Positions 36,467-45,273 of a stretch of 64,000 nucleotides of DNA are shown here, piece by piece. The position numbers and the translations under genes were made by a program. Position 1 is the first letter of the stretch; each line of letters opens with the position of its first letter. Source of the DNA: Sulfurimonas sp. HSL-1656 (lineage in GTDB: Bacteria; Campylobacterota; Campylobacteria; Campylobacterales; Sulfurimonadaceae); NCBI RefSeq assembly GCF_039645585.1, contig NZ_CP147915.1, positions 930,001 through 994,000 on the forward strand, written 5' to 3'. A model generated the notes under the pieces. It was not told where the DNA came from. It worked only from the letters and a program-made list of their open reading frames with translations, and made no database searches.

Positions 36467-37471
36467 TTAATGTGTGGATTCTAGTGCTGAGAAAAAAGCT
36501 TGTTTATGCAGACGTTTGAGCGCGTTGTTGAGCCCGTTGGCGTTGAACATGACGAGTTCGCGGTAGTAGCGCTGGAGCCGTTCAGTTGAGAGGACGGAGC
36601 GGCCGCCGTAGAGGATCATTCCGGTGGTGACTATTTGCTGGACGAGTTCGAAGAGCTCGATGCGGAGCCTGTCGAGTTCCTCACCGTTTTTCGTGGCGAG
36701 AAAGGCGGTTTTCACGGCTTCCAGTCTCGCTCCGGCGGCGCAGCGAACCTCCTCGTCTTCCAGGACATCCACGGCGCCGAGGCCGATGCCGTAGAGGGCG
36801 TAGTGGATGGTCTTGGAGACGGATTTGTTTTTCGTGTAAGTGCCGAGGGGGTGCGAGGCGACGATGTGTTCCTGCGGCACTTCATAATTGTCGAGGACGA
36901 CATCGACCGTGTGCATGGCGTTGCCGACAAACGTTTCGGTCGGGGTGCCCAGGGTGAAGCCCTCGCGGGGTTCAAAAGGAACCACCGCCTGAAACTCCTG
37001 CCCTTCGCAATGGAAGCCGACGACGAGGGTGTCAAAAATGCCGTAGCCGCTTGCCCACGTCAGGCGGCCGTTCAGGCGGTAGGCGCCGTTTTGTTGCGTG
37101 GCCGATACCACCGTGACGGGGGCGCGCAGGTGGTTGATGGCGATCCCGCAGCGTTTGGCCAGGTAGGTATCTAGCTGGGTGAAACGGTTGACGTGCATGA
37201 TCTTGTTGGCCGCGAGGATCTGGATGGCCAGGAAGGCGAGGCTGCCCGAGCGGGGGGCGAGGGTCGTGAAAAGCCGGAACTTCATCGTCTCATGCAGGTC
37301 GGAAGCGTAGCGGTGAAAGGCAAAAACGCCCGCATCGTAGACAAGGTCGAAGGCCTCTTTGAGCATGGAAGTTTCCGTGTCGAGGCGGTGGAGGGGGAGG
37401 GCGTCCAGGCGGGCGGCTGCCGCTTCGAGCTGTGCGCTATAGTGCTCCAGGTCCGCTGTTGCTTCGGTCAT
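36467..37471 (-). CDS. Acyl-CoA dehydrogenase-like flavoprotein
   Basis: 334 residues from ATG 37471, which follows GGAGAAG; a longer upstream reading only re-reads the neighbouring gene. The central region RLNGRLTWASGYGIFDTLVVGF and the helical C-terminal half (LYGIGLGAVDVLEDE) resemble the acyl-CoA dehydrogenase/DszC-like flavin fold. The canonical catalytic Glu is not evident, so a monooxygenase or inactive relative is possible. Coupled to a GNAT gene by ATGA. Confidence 0.6.
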   Translation of the reverse strand: MTEATADLEHYSAQLEAAAARLDALPLHRLDTETSMLKEAFDLVYDAGVFAFHRYASDLHETMKFRLFTTLAPRSGSLAFLAIQILAANKIMHVNRFTQLDTYLAKRCGIAINHLRAPVTVVSATQQNGAYRLNGRLTWASGYGIFDTLVVGFHCEGQEFQAVVPFEPREGFTLGTPTETFVGNAMHTVDVVLDNYEVPQEHIVASHPLGTYTKNKSVSKTIHYALYGIGLGAVDVLEDEEVRCAAGARLEAVKTAFLATKNGEELDRLRIELFELVQQIVTTGMILYGGRSVLSTERLQRYYRELVMFNANGLNNALKRLHKQAFFSALESTH

Positions 37472-37965
37472 ACTTCTCCCGTATCGATATTTTTGGTGGC
37501 GATGACCCGCAGCGGTTCGAACCCCAGGCGTTCCCAGGCGCTGCGGGCACTCTCGTTCGCCGCCATATAGCTCAGTTCGACGGTGCCGATGGACTTCGAC
37601 GCGAACCACTCTTCCATCGCACCGTACAGCTGTGCACACTGCTCACGGCCCCGGTGGGCTTCGTCCACGTAGCACAGGCCGATCCACCCCACAAGCCCGA
37701 TATCGGCCGCCCCGATCTGCGACGGGGCGATCTTGCCCATGATGCAGCCGATCGCTTCGCCGTTGTGCTGCAGAATGAGGGTCTTCGCCTTCCGTGTGTC
37801 GAGGTACTCGAGGGCATAGGCCTCCATCGCGTCGACGGAGAGGGCGGCAAACCCTTCGTAATAGGGTCCCTCTGCGCACCTGGAGAGGAAGAGAAAAGTC
37901 TTATGGAGGGCTTCAACCAGGAAAAGGAGGTCCTCTTCACCCGCGCTGCGCAGTTCGGTGTCCAT
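37468..37965 (-). CDS. GNAT family N-acetyltransferase
   Basis: 165 residues from ATG 37965, preceded by AAGGAG. The acetyl-CoA binding region is IGLCYVDEAHRGREQCAQLY, with VELSYMAANESARSAWERLGF as the C-terminal strand and helix. The loop lacks the usual second glycine (R-G-R-E-Q-C), so activity is not certain. Substrate unknown. Its stop overlaps the downstream start. Confidence 0.75.
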   Translation of the reverse strand: MDTELRSAGEEDLLFLVEALHKTFLFLSRCAEGPYYEGFAALSVDAMEAYALEYLDTRKAKTLILQHNGEAIGCIMGKIAPSQIGAADIGLVGWIGLCYVDEAHRGREQCAQLYGAMEEWFASKSIGTVELSYMAANESARSAWERLGFEPLRVIATKNIDTGEV

Positions 37966-38082
37966 ATCGCTCCTTGCCGTTTGCATGCTGCATTCTACAG
38001 TCAGTCGGGTTAAAGCGGGTGAAGGGGGAGCGCCCGCGGTATGACGGGCGCGGAGTGTCAGATACGTTCGGTTTGTCGATGC

Positions 38083-38694
38083 TTATGGTGCCAGCCCGAT
38101 CTGCTGCATGAAGGCGCCGTTGTCCCAGAAAAGGAACTCTTCGAACATGATGCCGTCCCTGTTCCAGTGGCCTATGGTTGCCATCGGAATGCGGTAAGCC
38201 TTGCCCGTGGGCTGGATGACCGTGCCGTCGGCGAGCACCATGGGTTTGGTAAAGGTGCCTTCGAGCCAGCCGGTCACGGCGGTCCACTGGCCGTCTGCGG
38301 TACCGAAGCGGACCGGGTGCTCCTTGATCCGGTTGTCGGGCGCAAAGGTGAACATGTACTTCAGGTCTTCGATGTGCTTCTCAATGCCTTTGGTCACATG
38401 GCCGTCGGGCCAGTGGACGATGACATCCTTGGTATGGCTCTTGTGCAGATCCTGCCACTCCTGGCCGGTGTAGACGCGGAAATCCAGGTCATCAAAATTC
38501 GCAAGGTTCTGGGAAAGGACCGGCGGTACGCCTTTCATCTTCGGTGCGGGCTCACCTGCCACGGTCCCGGGCCACATCGCTTTTTCTGCGGCAGCGGCAG
38601 TGCCTATGAGAATGGCCCCAAAGGCAGCAGGAACGATCCAACGCTGCATCGAGGCCAATGTTCTTGTCCATTTGGTAAGGGTTTCTGTGTTCAT
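38083..38694 (-). CDS. Exported SnoaL-like (NTF2 fold) protein
   Basis: 203 residues with a signal peptide (hydrophobic stretch about 18-36 ending AAA). The mature domain has the ester-cyclase/SnoaL pattern (DVIVHWPDGHVTKGIEKHI, then WTAVTGWLEGTFTKP and MATIGHWNRDGIMFEEFLFWD). These small alpha+beta barrels bind hydrophobic ligands. Periplasmic role unknown. GGAGAGA precedes the ATG. Confidence 0.7.
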   Translation of the reverse strand: MNTETLTKWTRTLASMQRWIVPAAFGAILIGTAAAAEKAMWPGTVAGEPAPKMKGVPPVLSQNLANFDDLDFRVYTGQEWQDLHKSHTKDVIVHWPDGHVTKGIEKHIEDLKYMFTFAPDNRIKEHPVRFGTADGQWTAVTGWLEGTFTKPMVLADGTVIQPTGKAYRIPMATIGHWNRDGIMFEEFLFWDNGAFMQQIGLAP

Positions 38695-38877
38695 GGGTCT
38701 CTCCTCATGATGGTTACATAGTAATCAGGCCGTGCCGTTCACAGCCACGCTTAGTCTCTTAGTTATCCATCATATTTGGTTTGAACTTTTGTCTGTATTT
38801 CCGTTGAGTATTAATTAAAAAAAGTTATGTAATGAAGTGTGGGTATCGCAGTCGGGATGCATTGATGATTGAAGGGT

Positions 38878-38896
38878 GTGTGCCGCAGGGGCACAC
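38878..38896 (-). terminator. Terminator-like hairpin after the RND operon
   Basis: GTGTGCC at 38878-38884 pairs perfectly with GGCACAC at 38890-38896 across a five-base loop, 10 bases beyond the RND stop on the minus strand. A short pyrimidine stretch follows. Confidence 0.55.
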
Positions 38897-38906
38897 GGCA
38901 TGAGGC

Positions 38907-40622
38907 CTACGGTTCGTAGACGGAGACGGCTTTGCGCTCTTTGAAGCCGAAGTGGCGTTCAAGGTCGGCGTTGTGCAGCAGGACCGGCACGACGAGCAGC
39001 GACGCGGCGACGGCGGCGATGGTGCCGAAGATGAGCGCGACACCGAGCCCGCCGAAGACGGCGTCGCTGGCGAGCAGGGTCGAGGCGAGGATGATCGCCG
39101 TCGCGGTCAGGAAGATCGGCTTGGCACGGGTGGCGGCGGCGTAGGCGAGCGCTTCCGTCTTGTGCATCCCTTTCTCGTGCATCAGCGACTTGGTAAAGTC
39201 GATGAGCAGCAGCGAGTTGCGCGAACTGATCCCGATCAGGGCGATGAAGCCGATCAGCGACGTCGCGGTCAGGAAGAAGGTGTCGGCGCTGAAGAGGTCC
39301 ATGATCCAGTGGCCCACGATGACCCCAATGATGGAGAGGAAGCTTCCCAGCAGGACGATGCCGCTGAGCGTAAAGCTCTTGTAGTAGACGACCATCAGCA
39401 GGAAAATGAGCACGAGCGCAGCGATGAAGGCCCCGCCCAGGTCCCGGAAGGTGTCGAGGGTGACTTCCATCTCGCCGTCCCAGTGCAGCTCGTAATGGCT
39501 CCCCGTCTTTTTGTCCGTGAGGGAGAGGTCGAAGAGGCCCGTCTTCTCGATGTCATACTGCTCCGAGAGGGTGTCGAGGATCGTATGGCGTGCGTCCATC
39601 AGCGGGTAGACCTGGGAGACCATGTCCGTTTCGGCGACGACGTTGACCATCTGGTGCAGGTCCTTGCTCATGATCATAGGGTTTGCCTGCGTCGGGATGA
39701 TGTCGACGACCTCGGTCAGCGGCACGAGCAGGCCGTTGCTGTTCATCAGGCGCAGTCCCGAGAGCTTCTGTTCGAGGGCGCGCTTGTCCTTGCGGCTGAA
39801 GACCTTCGACTCCGGGCTCAGCGTCAGGAAGATCGGGATCTGCTCGTTGATCGTTTCGCTGTTCTTGACGGCGATGTCCATCCCCTCGAAGGCGAGGTAG
39901 ATGATGTCGTTGACCTGCTTGATGGTGAGGCCCGAACGGGTGATCTTCGTGCTGTTGACCTTGAGGTCGAAGCGGTCGTAGATCTCGTCGGCCATGACGT
40001 CGATGTCGACGAGCCCCGCCGTCTGGTGGAAGATCGCGGCGACCTTGCCGGCGAGGTCACGGATACCCGCGGTGTCGCTGCCGTAGATCTCGGCGACGAT
40101 GGCGGCCAGGGTCGGCGGTCCCGCCGGCGGTTCGACGAACTTGATGTTCGTGCCGGCGACGACGGGCTGGCACGCATCCTGGATCAGGGGGCGCATCCGC
40201 TGGACCATCAGGTAGGAGGGTTCGTCGCGGTCATGCTTCTTGGTCAGGTTGACGACGATCTCGGAGACGTTCTCCGCGTTTTTGAAATGGCTGCCTTTGA
40301 TGAGGCCGGCGAAATCGAGCGGTGCACCCATACCGAGGAAGGTCTCGGTGTCGAGCACCTCCTGCTCTTTTTGGATAAAGGAGGTGACGCACTGGCTTAC
40401 CGCCGTCGTCTGGCGCAGGGAAGAGCCGTTGGGCAGATCGACGTAGACGGTGAAGGTGTCATTGTTCTTGCCCGGCAGCATCTTGGCCTTGACGATCTCG
40501 GTCGGCGCGATCATCAGCACCGAGATAATAAAGGCGACGAGGGTCACGATCAGGATCATTTTCTTCTGGCTTCTGCTCTGCAGCAGCGCCGCGATGAAGG
40601 CTTCGAACTTCTGGAAGATCAT
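38907..40622 (-). CDS. RND efflux permease, C-terminal half (separate gene)
   Basis: 571 residues corresponding to the second half of an RND permease. TM7 (ILIVTLVAFIISVLMIAPTE) begins near residue 23, the second porter/docking loop follows, and then TM8-12 (GISSRNSLLLIDFTKSL, GGLGVALIFGTIAAVAASLL). The start has its own AAGGAGG seven bases upstream, and the stop of the first-half gene overlaps (ATGA). Normal RND permeases are one ~1,050-residue chain, so this is a split protein that must pair with its partner. Confidence 0.85.
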   Translation of the reverse strand: MIFQKFEAFIAALLQSRSQKKMILIVTLVAFIISVLMIAPTEIVKAKMLPGKNNDTFTVYVDLPNGSSLRQTTAVSQCVTSFIQKEQEVLDTETFLGMGAPLDFAGLIKGSHFKNAENVSEIVVNLTKKHDRDEPSYLMVQRMRPLIQDACQPVVAGTNIKFVEPPAGPPTLAAIVAEIYGSDTAGIRDLAGKVAAIFHQTAGLVDIDVMADEIYDRFDLKVNSTKITRSGLTIKQVNDIIYLAFEGMDIAVKNSETINEQIPIFLTLSPESKVFSRKDKRALEQKLSGLRLMNSNGLLVPLTEVVDIIPTQANPMIMSKDLHQMVNVVAETDMVSQVYPLMDARHTILDTLSEQYDIEKTGLFDLSLTDKKTGSHYELHWDGEMEVTLDTFRDLGGAFIAALVLIFLLMVVYYKSFTLSGIVLLGSFLSIIGVIVGHWIMDLFSADTFFLTATSLIGFIALIGISSRNSLLLIDFTKSLMHEKGMHKTEALAYAAATRAKPIFLTATAIILASTLLASDAVFGGLGVALIFGTIAAVAASLLVVPVLLHNADLERHFGFKERKAVSVYEP

Positions 40623-42217
40623 TTATGGCCTCCTTGGTGTTTCGCATGGTCGGGGCGGTGCATCATCCGCTTGGCGAAGTAGGGGGTGAAGATATAGGCG
40701 ACAAAGAGCGACGCGATCAGCGCCACGGGGACGTTGGCCGGAATCGGCTTCATGAACTGCCCCATCATGCCGCCGACAAAGGCCATAGGGACCATGGTGA
40801 GGATGATGGCGAAGGTCGCGATGTTCGTCGGCGGCCCGATCTCGTCGGTCGCCTCGACGAGCAGATCGTCCTTGGGCATGTCCGCCGACTCTACCGAGTG
40901 GAAGTGGCGGTGGATATTCTCGATGACGATGATGGCCGCATCGACCAGGAGCCCCAGCGAGAGCAGGAAGGCAAAGAGCGTGATCCGGTTGATCGTCTGC
41001 CCGGTGATATAGGCGATAAAGAGGGTGATCGCCAGGATGGCCGGGACGGTGAAGGTGACGATGAGCGACTCGCGCCACCCCAGGACGAAGACGAGCAGGA
41101 TCGCGATGATGACGATGGAGATGATGAGGTGGAACACCAGCTCGTTGACCGCCTCGTTGGCGCGTTCGCCGTCGTTGCGGGTGATGGAGTATTTGATCCC
41201 CGCTTTTTCGAGAATCGGCTTGTAGTTCTCGAGGGCCTCTTTGACCTCGTCGGCGATGACGACGGCATTGGTCCCCTTGAGCTTGGAGATCGTCAGCGTG
41301 ACCTGGTCCTGAAGCGGGGAGAAGGCGTCGCCGTCGCGGACGCTGATGCTGGCGGAACGGAAGTTCTGGATATCGTAGCCGTCCTCGACCTTGGCGACGT
41401 CGCGCAGGTGGATCGGCGCCCCCATGTACTGGGCGACGATAATGTCCTCAACGTCCTGGACGCTTTCGATGGCGTTCTTGACGCCCATGATGACGATCTC
41501 GCCCTCTTTGGTGCGGTTCTTGACTGCCGGGACGTTGTAGGCGAGGGCCTGGACCGCCTGGGTGATCTGCCCCAGCGAGAGGTTGTAGCCGGAGAGCTTG
41601 TTCAGGTCGACGAGGATGTTGTACTGGTGCTTATGCCCCCCTTTGAGCGCCGTGACGGCGACGTTGGGCAGGCCGTTGATGGCGTGCTGCAGGTTCTTGA
41701 CCGCATCGTAGAGCTGGGTGTCGTCCATCTTGGCCGGGTCTTTGGCGTAGAAAGCGACGGAGACGATCGGGATGTCGACGTCGATGTCGAGCGGCTTGAT
41801 CACCGGCTGCATGGCATTTTCGGGGAAGATGTCGGCGTTCTGCATGATCTTGTCGTAGACCTTCAGGTTCGAATCCTCTTTCTCCTCGCCGATGTAGAAG
41901 GCGGCGTTGACGATGCCGACGTTGTCCATCGCCATCCCCATGATGTGCTCGATGCCGAGCACCTCTTTCATCTTGCGCTCGAGGGGGCGGACGATGACGT
42001 TCTCGACCTCCTTGGCCGTGGCGCCGGGCAGGGCGATGATGACAGTAGAACCGCTGACGACCATCTGGGGGTTCTCCTCGCGGGGCATGATCATCAGCGA
42101 GAGGTAGCCGATGGCGAGCAGGGTGATCCCCAGGATCATCGTCAGGGGGCTGTTGATGAAGTAGCGGGCGAGTTTACCCGCGTAGTCCTTGGGGGTGTAG
42201 GGTTTGTGTGTCTGCAT
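40619..42217 (-). CDS. RND efflux permease, N-terminal half (separate gene)
   Basis: 532 residues covering TM1 (TMILGITLLAIGYLSLMIM), the first periplasmic porter loop and TM2-6. The TM4 motif is GLLVDAAIIVIENIHRH; it has one of the two aspartates typical of HAE pumps and resembles CusA-type VDAAIVMIENA. The protein ends soon after TM6. ATG 42217 is preferred because AAGGAG is five bases upstream. Part of a tolC-like/adaptor/permease operon. Confidence 0.85.
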   Translation of the reverse strand: MQTHKPYTPKDYAGKLARYFINSPLTMILGITLLAIGYLSLMIMPREENPQMVVSGSTVIIALPGATAKEVENVIVRPLERKMKEVLGIEHIMGMAMDNVGIVNAAFYIGEEKEDSNLKVYDKIMQNADIFPENAMQPVIKPLDIDVDIPIVSVAFYAKDPAKMDDTQLYDAVKNLQHAINGLPNVAVTALKGGHKHQYNILVDLNKLSGYNLSLGQITQAVQALAYNVPAVKNRTKEGEIVIMGVKNAIESVQDVEDIIVAQYMGAPIHLRDVAKVEDGYDIQNFRSASISVRDGDAFSPLQDQVTLTISKLKGTNAVVIADEVKEALENYKPILEKAGIKYSITRNDGERANEAVNELVFHLIISIVIIAILLVFVLGWRESLIVTFTVPAILAITLFIAYITGQTINRITLFAFLLSLGLLVDAAIIVIENIHRHFHSVESADMPKDDLLVEATDEIGPPTNIATFAIILTMVPMAFVGGMMGQFMKPIPANVPVALIASLFVAYIFTPYFAKRMMHRPDHAKHQGGHK

Positions 42218-42226
42218 CTGCACTCC

Positions 42227-43021
42227 TTACGGGATCGTGACCGTAGCGTACATTCCCGGGTAGATCGGGGCCTTGGAGGTCGTTTTAAAGGCGATCTTGA
42301 CGCGGAAAGTGTGCGTCATCGGGTTGGAGCTGGGGATGATGGCGCTGACGGTGCCGGTTGTCAGCAGCCCCACGGAAGGAACCTCGACGGCGACCTTGGT
42401 ACCGTAGGGGACCTTGGAGAGGTCGCTTTCGGCGACTTCGATGGCGATCTTGAGGTCGCTCAGGTCCGCCAGGACGAACGCCGGCATCCCCGGCATCGCC
42501 ATCTCGCCGACTTTGATGTTCTTGGCGATGATGACGCCGTTGTTCGGGGCCTTGATGCGGAGGTACTTGTACTGGTTGTAGACTTCGGAGAGCTGCGCCT
42601 GGGCCTGTTCCACCTGCTTTTTGCTGATGGCGACCATGTCCTCCATATTCTTCGCGGCGAGTTCAAGGTTCTCGACCTCGTACTGGCTCACCATGTTCTT
42701 TTCCAGGAGGCGCTTGTAGCGTGCCAGGTTGAGACGGACGTTGCTCAGCTGGTTCTGGTTCATCTGCAGGGCGAGTTCGGCCTGGGAGATCCCCAGCTCG
42801 ACGCGCGCTTTCGCGCTGTCGACCTCTTTGGAGTCGATGGTGTAGAGCAGCTGCCCCTTCTTGACGCGTTCGCCCTCAGCGGCACCGACTTCGGTGACGA
42901 AGCCCATGTAGCGGCTCGTGATCATCTTCTGGTTGTCGGAGATGACGCTCCCGGCGACGGTCAGCCCGTCGGCATAGAGTGCCGCCGCACCGAGGATAAA
43001 AGTGAGAAGCAGTTTTTTCAT
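42227..43021 (-). CDS. RND periplasmic adaptor (membrane fusion protein)
   Basis: 264 residues with a signal peptide (1 to about 17), a lipoyl/barrel-sandwich half (VGAAEGERVKKGQLLYTID), a coiled-coil hairpin (about 65-150), and the returning lipoyl and beta-barrel segments (RIKAPNNGVIIAKNIKVGEM). It bridges the permease and outer-membrane channel. Shorter than the ~380 residues of AcrA, apparently lacking the C-terminal membrane-proximal domain. Coupled to the TolC-like gene by ATGA. Confidence 0.85.
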   Translation of the reverse strand: MKKLLLTFILGAAALYADGLTVAGSVISDNQKMITSRYMGFVTEVGAAEGERVKKGQLLYTIDSKEVDSAKARVELGISQAELALQMNQNQLSNVRLNLARYKRLLEKNMVSQYEVENLELAAKNMEDMVAISKKQVEQAQAQLSEVYNQYKYLRIKAPNNGVIIAKNIKVGEMAMPGMPAFVLADLSDLKIAIEVAESDLSKVPYGTKVAVEVPSVGLLTTGTVSAIIPSSNPMTHTFRVKIAFKTTSKAPIYPGMYATVTIP

Positions 43022-44409
43022 TGTGTGACTCCGTTGGCAAGTTTTTCGAGGGCAAAGACCCGTTCGGTCCGTTTGTTCTTGACTTCCAGCAGGGCGAGGA
43101 CCTTCTCAAGCTGCTGGGACTGTTTGATGACGACGTCGCTCATGGAAGCGATCTGCTCGCGGTAGCGCGCTTCGTAGCTGGCGTAGATCTCGTTGGCGAG
43201 GGCCAGCTCTTTGGAGAGGGCGTCGATCTCGTAGTCGAGAGATTTGATCTCGGTGTGGATCTTGTCGACCTGGAGGGCGATCCCTTTTTTGGCGAGGTCG
43301 ATCTGGGTCTTGGTCTTGAGGGTCTCGATACGGGCCTCTTCATAGGCGGCATAGTCGCTGCCGCCGGCGAAGAGGTTCCACTTGAGCTGGACGCCGACGG
43401 TGTAGGAGCCTTTGTCGGCGGCATAATGCTCGAAACTGTCGGCGGCCGTTTGGACATCGGCCTGAAGGCCGACCATCGGCAGGTAGTCCGACAGGGCGAC
43501 ATCCTGCATGCTTTCGCGGATTTTCAGACCCGTCTGCGCCCGCTTGACGTCGATGTTGGCGGCGATGACGTCCGCCGTCTCGAGCGGCGGCAGGGGAACG
43601 TCGGAGCCGGGCAGGGTGATGGCGCTGACGGGCTGGTCGAGCAGGAAGCTGAGGTAGTGGTAGAGCAGCGCCTCGTTCGCTTCCATCTGGTGGATGGAGC
43701 GCGCGACGTTTGATTTTTTCGCCTGGACCTCAAGCAGGTCGGTGCGTTTGGCATACCCCTCCTTGATCATCGACTCCGTCATCGCTTCAAGGGTACCGAT
43801 GTTGTCGTAGATCGTCTTCAGGTTGGAAAGCGCCTCGTCAAGCAGGCGCATGTCGTAGTACGCCTTGCGGGTTTCGTAGATCTTCTCGTTGAGCAGCTTC
43901 GTTTTGTCCAGGCGCTTGAGGCGTTCCATTCCCTCGGCCGCTTCGACGTAGGCACTGATCTTCCCGCCGACGTAAAGGGGCAGGGTGTACTGCAGTTTGC
44001 TCTGGAAGAAGTTGCGGTCGGCGGGGTAGTTCAGCGCTTCCGGCGGCTGGGTATACATGGCGTCACAGGCGCTCAAATCACCGCCCTGGCAGGCGGCAAA
44101 GTTCCCCATGAACTCTTCGGCACCGAAATCGCCGAAATTCGCTTCGCGCCCGGTCAGTTTGAAGCCGAAGACGTTGCCGGCATCGTCGGAGCGGGCGATG
44201 TTCTGGATGAAGTCGAGGGAACCCCAGTGCTGTCCCCCGGCCTGGGAAGCGCGCTCATGCGCACTCTGTACGTCGTAGGTCGCGGCTTTGATCTCGAGGT
44301 TCTGTGCCTTGAGCAGGTCGATGGCTTCGTCCAATGCCAGGCCCCCGTTTTGGGCCGTCGCAGCCGCGAGGCTGAGGGCCGTAGCGCAGAGCAGAGTTGC
44401 CAGTTTCAT
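43018..44409 (-). CDS. TolC family outer-membrane efflux channel
   Basis: 463 residues from ATG 44409, which follows AAGGAG and begins a signal peptide (MKLATLLCATALSLAAATA). Two OEP repeats rich in long helices (LDEAIDLLKAQNLEIKAA at the start; GVQLKWNLFAGGSDYAAYEEA in the second half) match TolC-type trimeric channels. First gene of the efflux operon; the promoter lies in 44410-44676. Confidence 0.9.
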   Translation of the reverse strand: MKLATLLCATALSLAAATAQNGGLALDEAIDLLKAQNLEIKAATYDVQSAHERASQAGGQHWGSLDFIQNIARSDDAGNVFGFKLTGREANFGDFGAEEFMGNFAACQGGDLSACDAMYTQPPEALNYPADRNFFQSKLQYTLPLYVGGKISAYVEAAEGMERLKRLDKTKLLNEKIYETRKAYYDMRLLDEALSNLKTIYDNIGTLEAMTESMIKEGYAKRTDLLEVQAKKSNVARSIHQMEANEALLYHYLSFLLDQPVSAITLPGSDVPLPPLETADVIAANIDVKRAQTGLKIRESMQDVALSDYLPMVGLQADVQTAADSFEHYAADKGSYTVGVQLKWNLFAGGSDYAAYEEARIETLKTKTQIDLAKKGIALQVDKIHTEIKSLDYEIDALSKELALANEIYASYEARYREQIASMSDVVIKQSQQLEKVLALLEVKNKRTERVFALEKLANGVTQ

Positions 44410-44676
44410 GATAGCGGTCTCCTTGTTTTTTGCGAATGTTATAAAAAAGTTATAAAAATTATGAGCTTGCATTATACACTACACGATCTTAATAATTGTA
44501 AACACGCCAGCAGAGTATTGCAGCTGAGAGCATAGGAAAATCTTATCACAATATTCACAAGCTTTCCATTGAAACGACCCGCCCCCATGCCCGTTACCGT
44601 CTTTTTACTCTATTTAAGCTACACTTGCACCATCTTACGGAAACGCCCATTTGGGCGGTGTATCAGAGGAGTGCGG

Positions 44677-45273
44677 GTGAGTCTCAAAGAGAATATCACG
44701 ATGGTCAAGGAGGAGCTGAGCACGGAGGAGCAGTTCTTCGAGCAGGCAGTGAAGACCGAACGGTTCGTCAAAAAGTACAAGAAACCGCTGATCGCGGCGG
44801 TCGCGGCGGTGGCCCTCGCCGTCGTCGGTACGGCGGCGTATGATGCGTATGCCGCTTCCAAACGCGATGCGGCGAACGCTGCTTATATGACCCTGCAGTC
44901 CGACCCGGCCAATGCGGCGGCACAGCAGACTCTCAAGGCCAACGCTCCGATGCTGTATGACGCGTGGAGCATGTCCGAGGCGATCAAGAGCGGCGACGTC
45001 AAGACGCTGCAGGCGCTTGCGTCCTCCCCGGCGGCGGAAGTCTCCGACGTCAGCAGCTACGAAGCGGCGGCGATTGCCGGCGACGCCAAGGCCCTGGGAA
45101 GCTACGGCTACCGCCAGGGTGCGCTCTATAAAGAGATGGCGCTGATCGATGAGGCCGTCTTGCTGATGCAGTCGGGCAAAACAGACGAAGCACACCGCCG
45201 CCTGCAGATGATCGGGGATCAGTCTCCGCTCGCCCCGCTGGCGGAAGCGCTCTCGCACTACGGCGTGAAATGA
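44677..45273 (+). CDS. YfgM-like membrane-anchored TPR protein
   Basis: 198 residues from GTG 44677, seven bases after a GGAG. A cytosolic N-terminus (about 40 residues) precedes one membrane helix (PLIAAVAAVALAVVGTAAYD), then a periplasmic helical repeat region of TPR type. In E. coli, YfgM sits next to bamB and assists SecYEG clients. Here a BamB-like gene follows with a 4-base overlap, supporting the assignment. The function is by analogy. Confidence 0.7.
   Translation: MSLKENITMVKEELSTEEQFFEQAVKTERFVKKYKKPLIAAVAAVALAVVGTAAYDAYAASKRDAANAAYMTLQSDPANAAAQQTLKANAPMLYDAWSMSEAIKSGDVKTLQALASSPAAEVSDVSSYEAAAIAGDAKALGSYGYRQGALYKEMALIDEAVLLMQSGKTDEAHRRLQMIGDQSPLAPLAEALSHYGVK

Noticed and set aside
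38952-40682. A 576-codon plus-strand frame antisense to the RND C-terminal half
   Set aside because: Composition typical of a complementary shadow frame; no ribosome site or recognisable domain.
40625-43165. An 846-codon open frame on the plus strand, antisense to the RND permease and adaptor
   Set aside because: High GC leaves complementary frames open; the translation is a monotonous run of Asp/Val/Arg/Gly-rich sequence without domains, while the opposite strand encodes clear RND and adaptor proteins.
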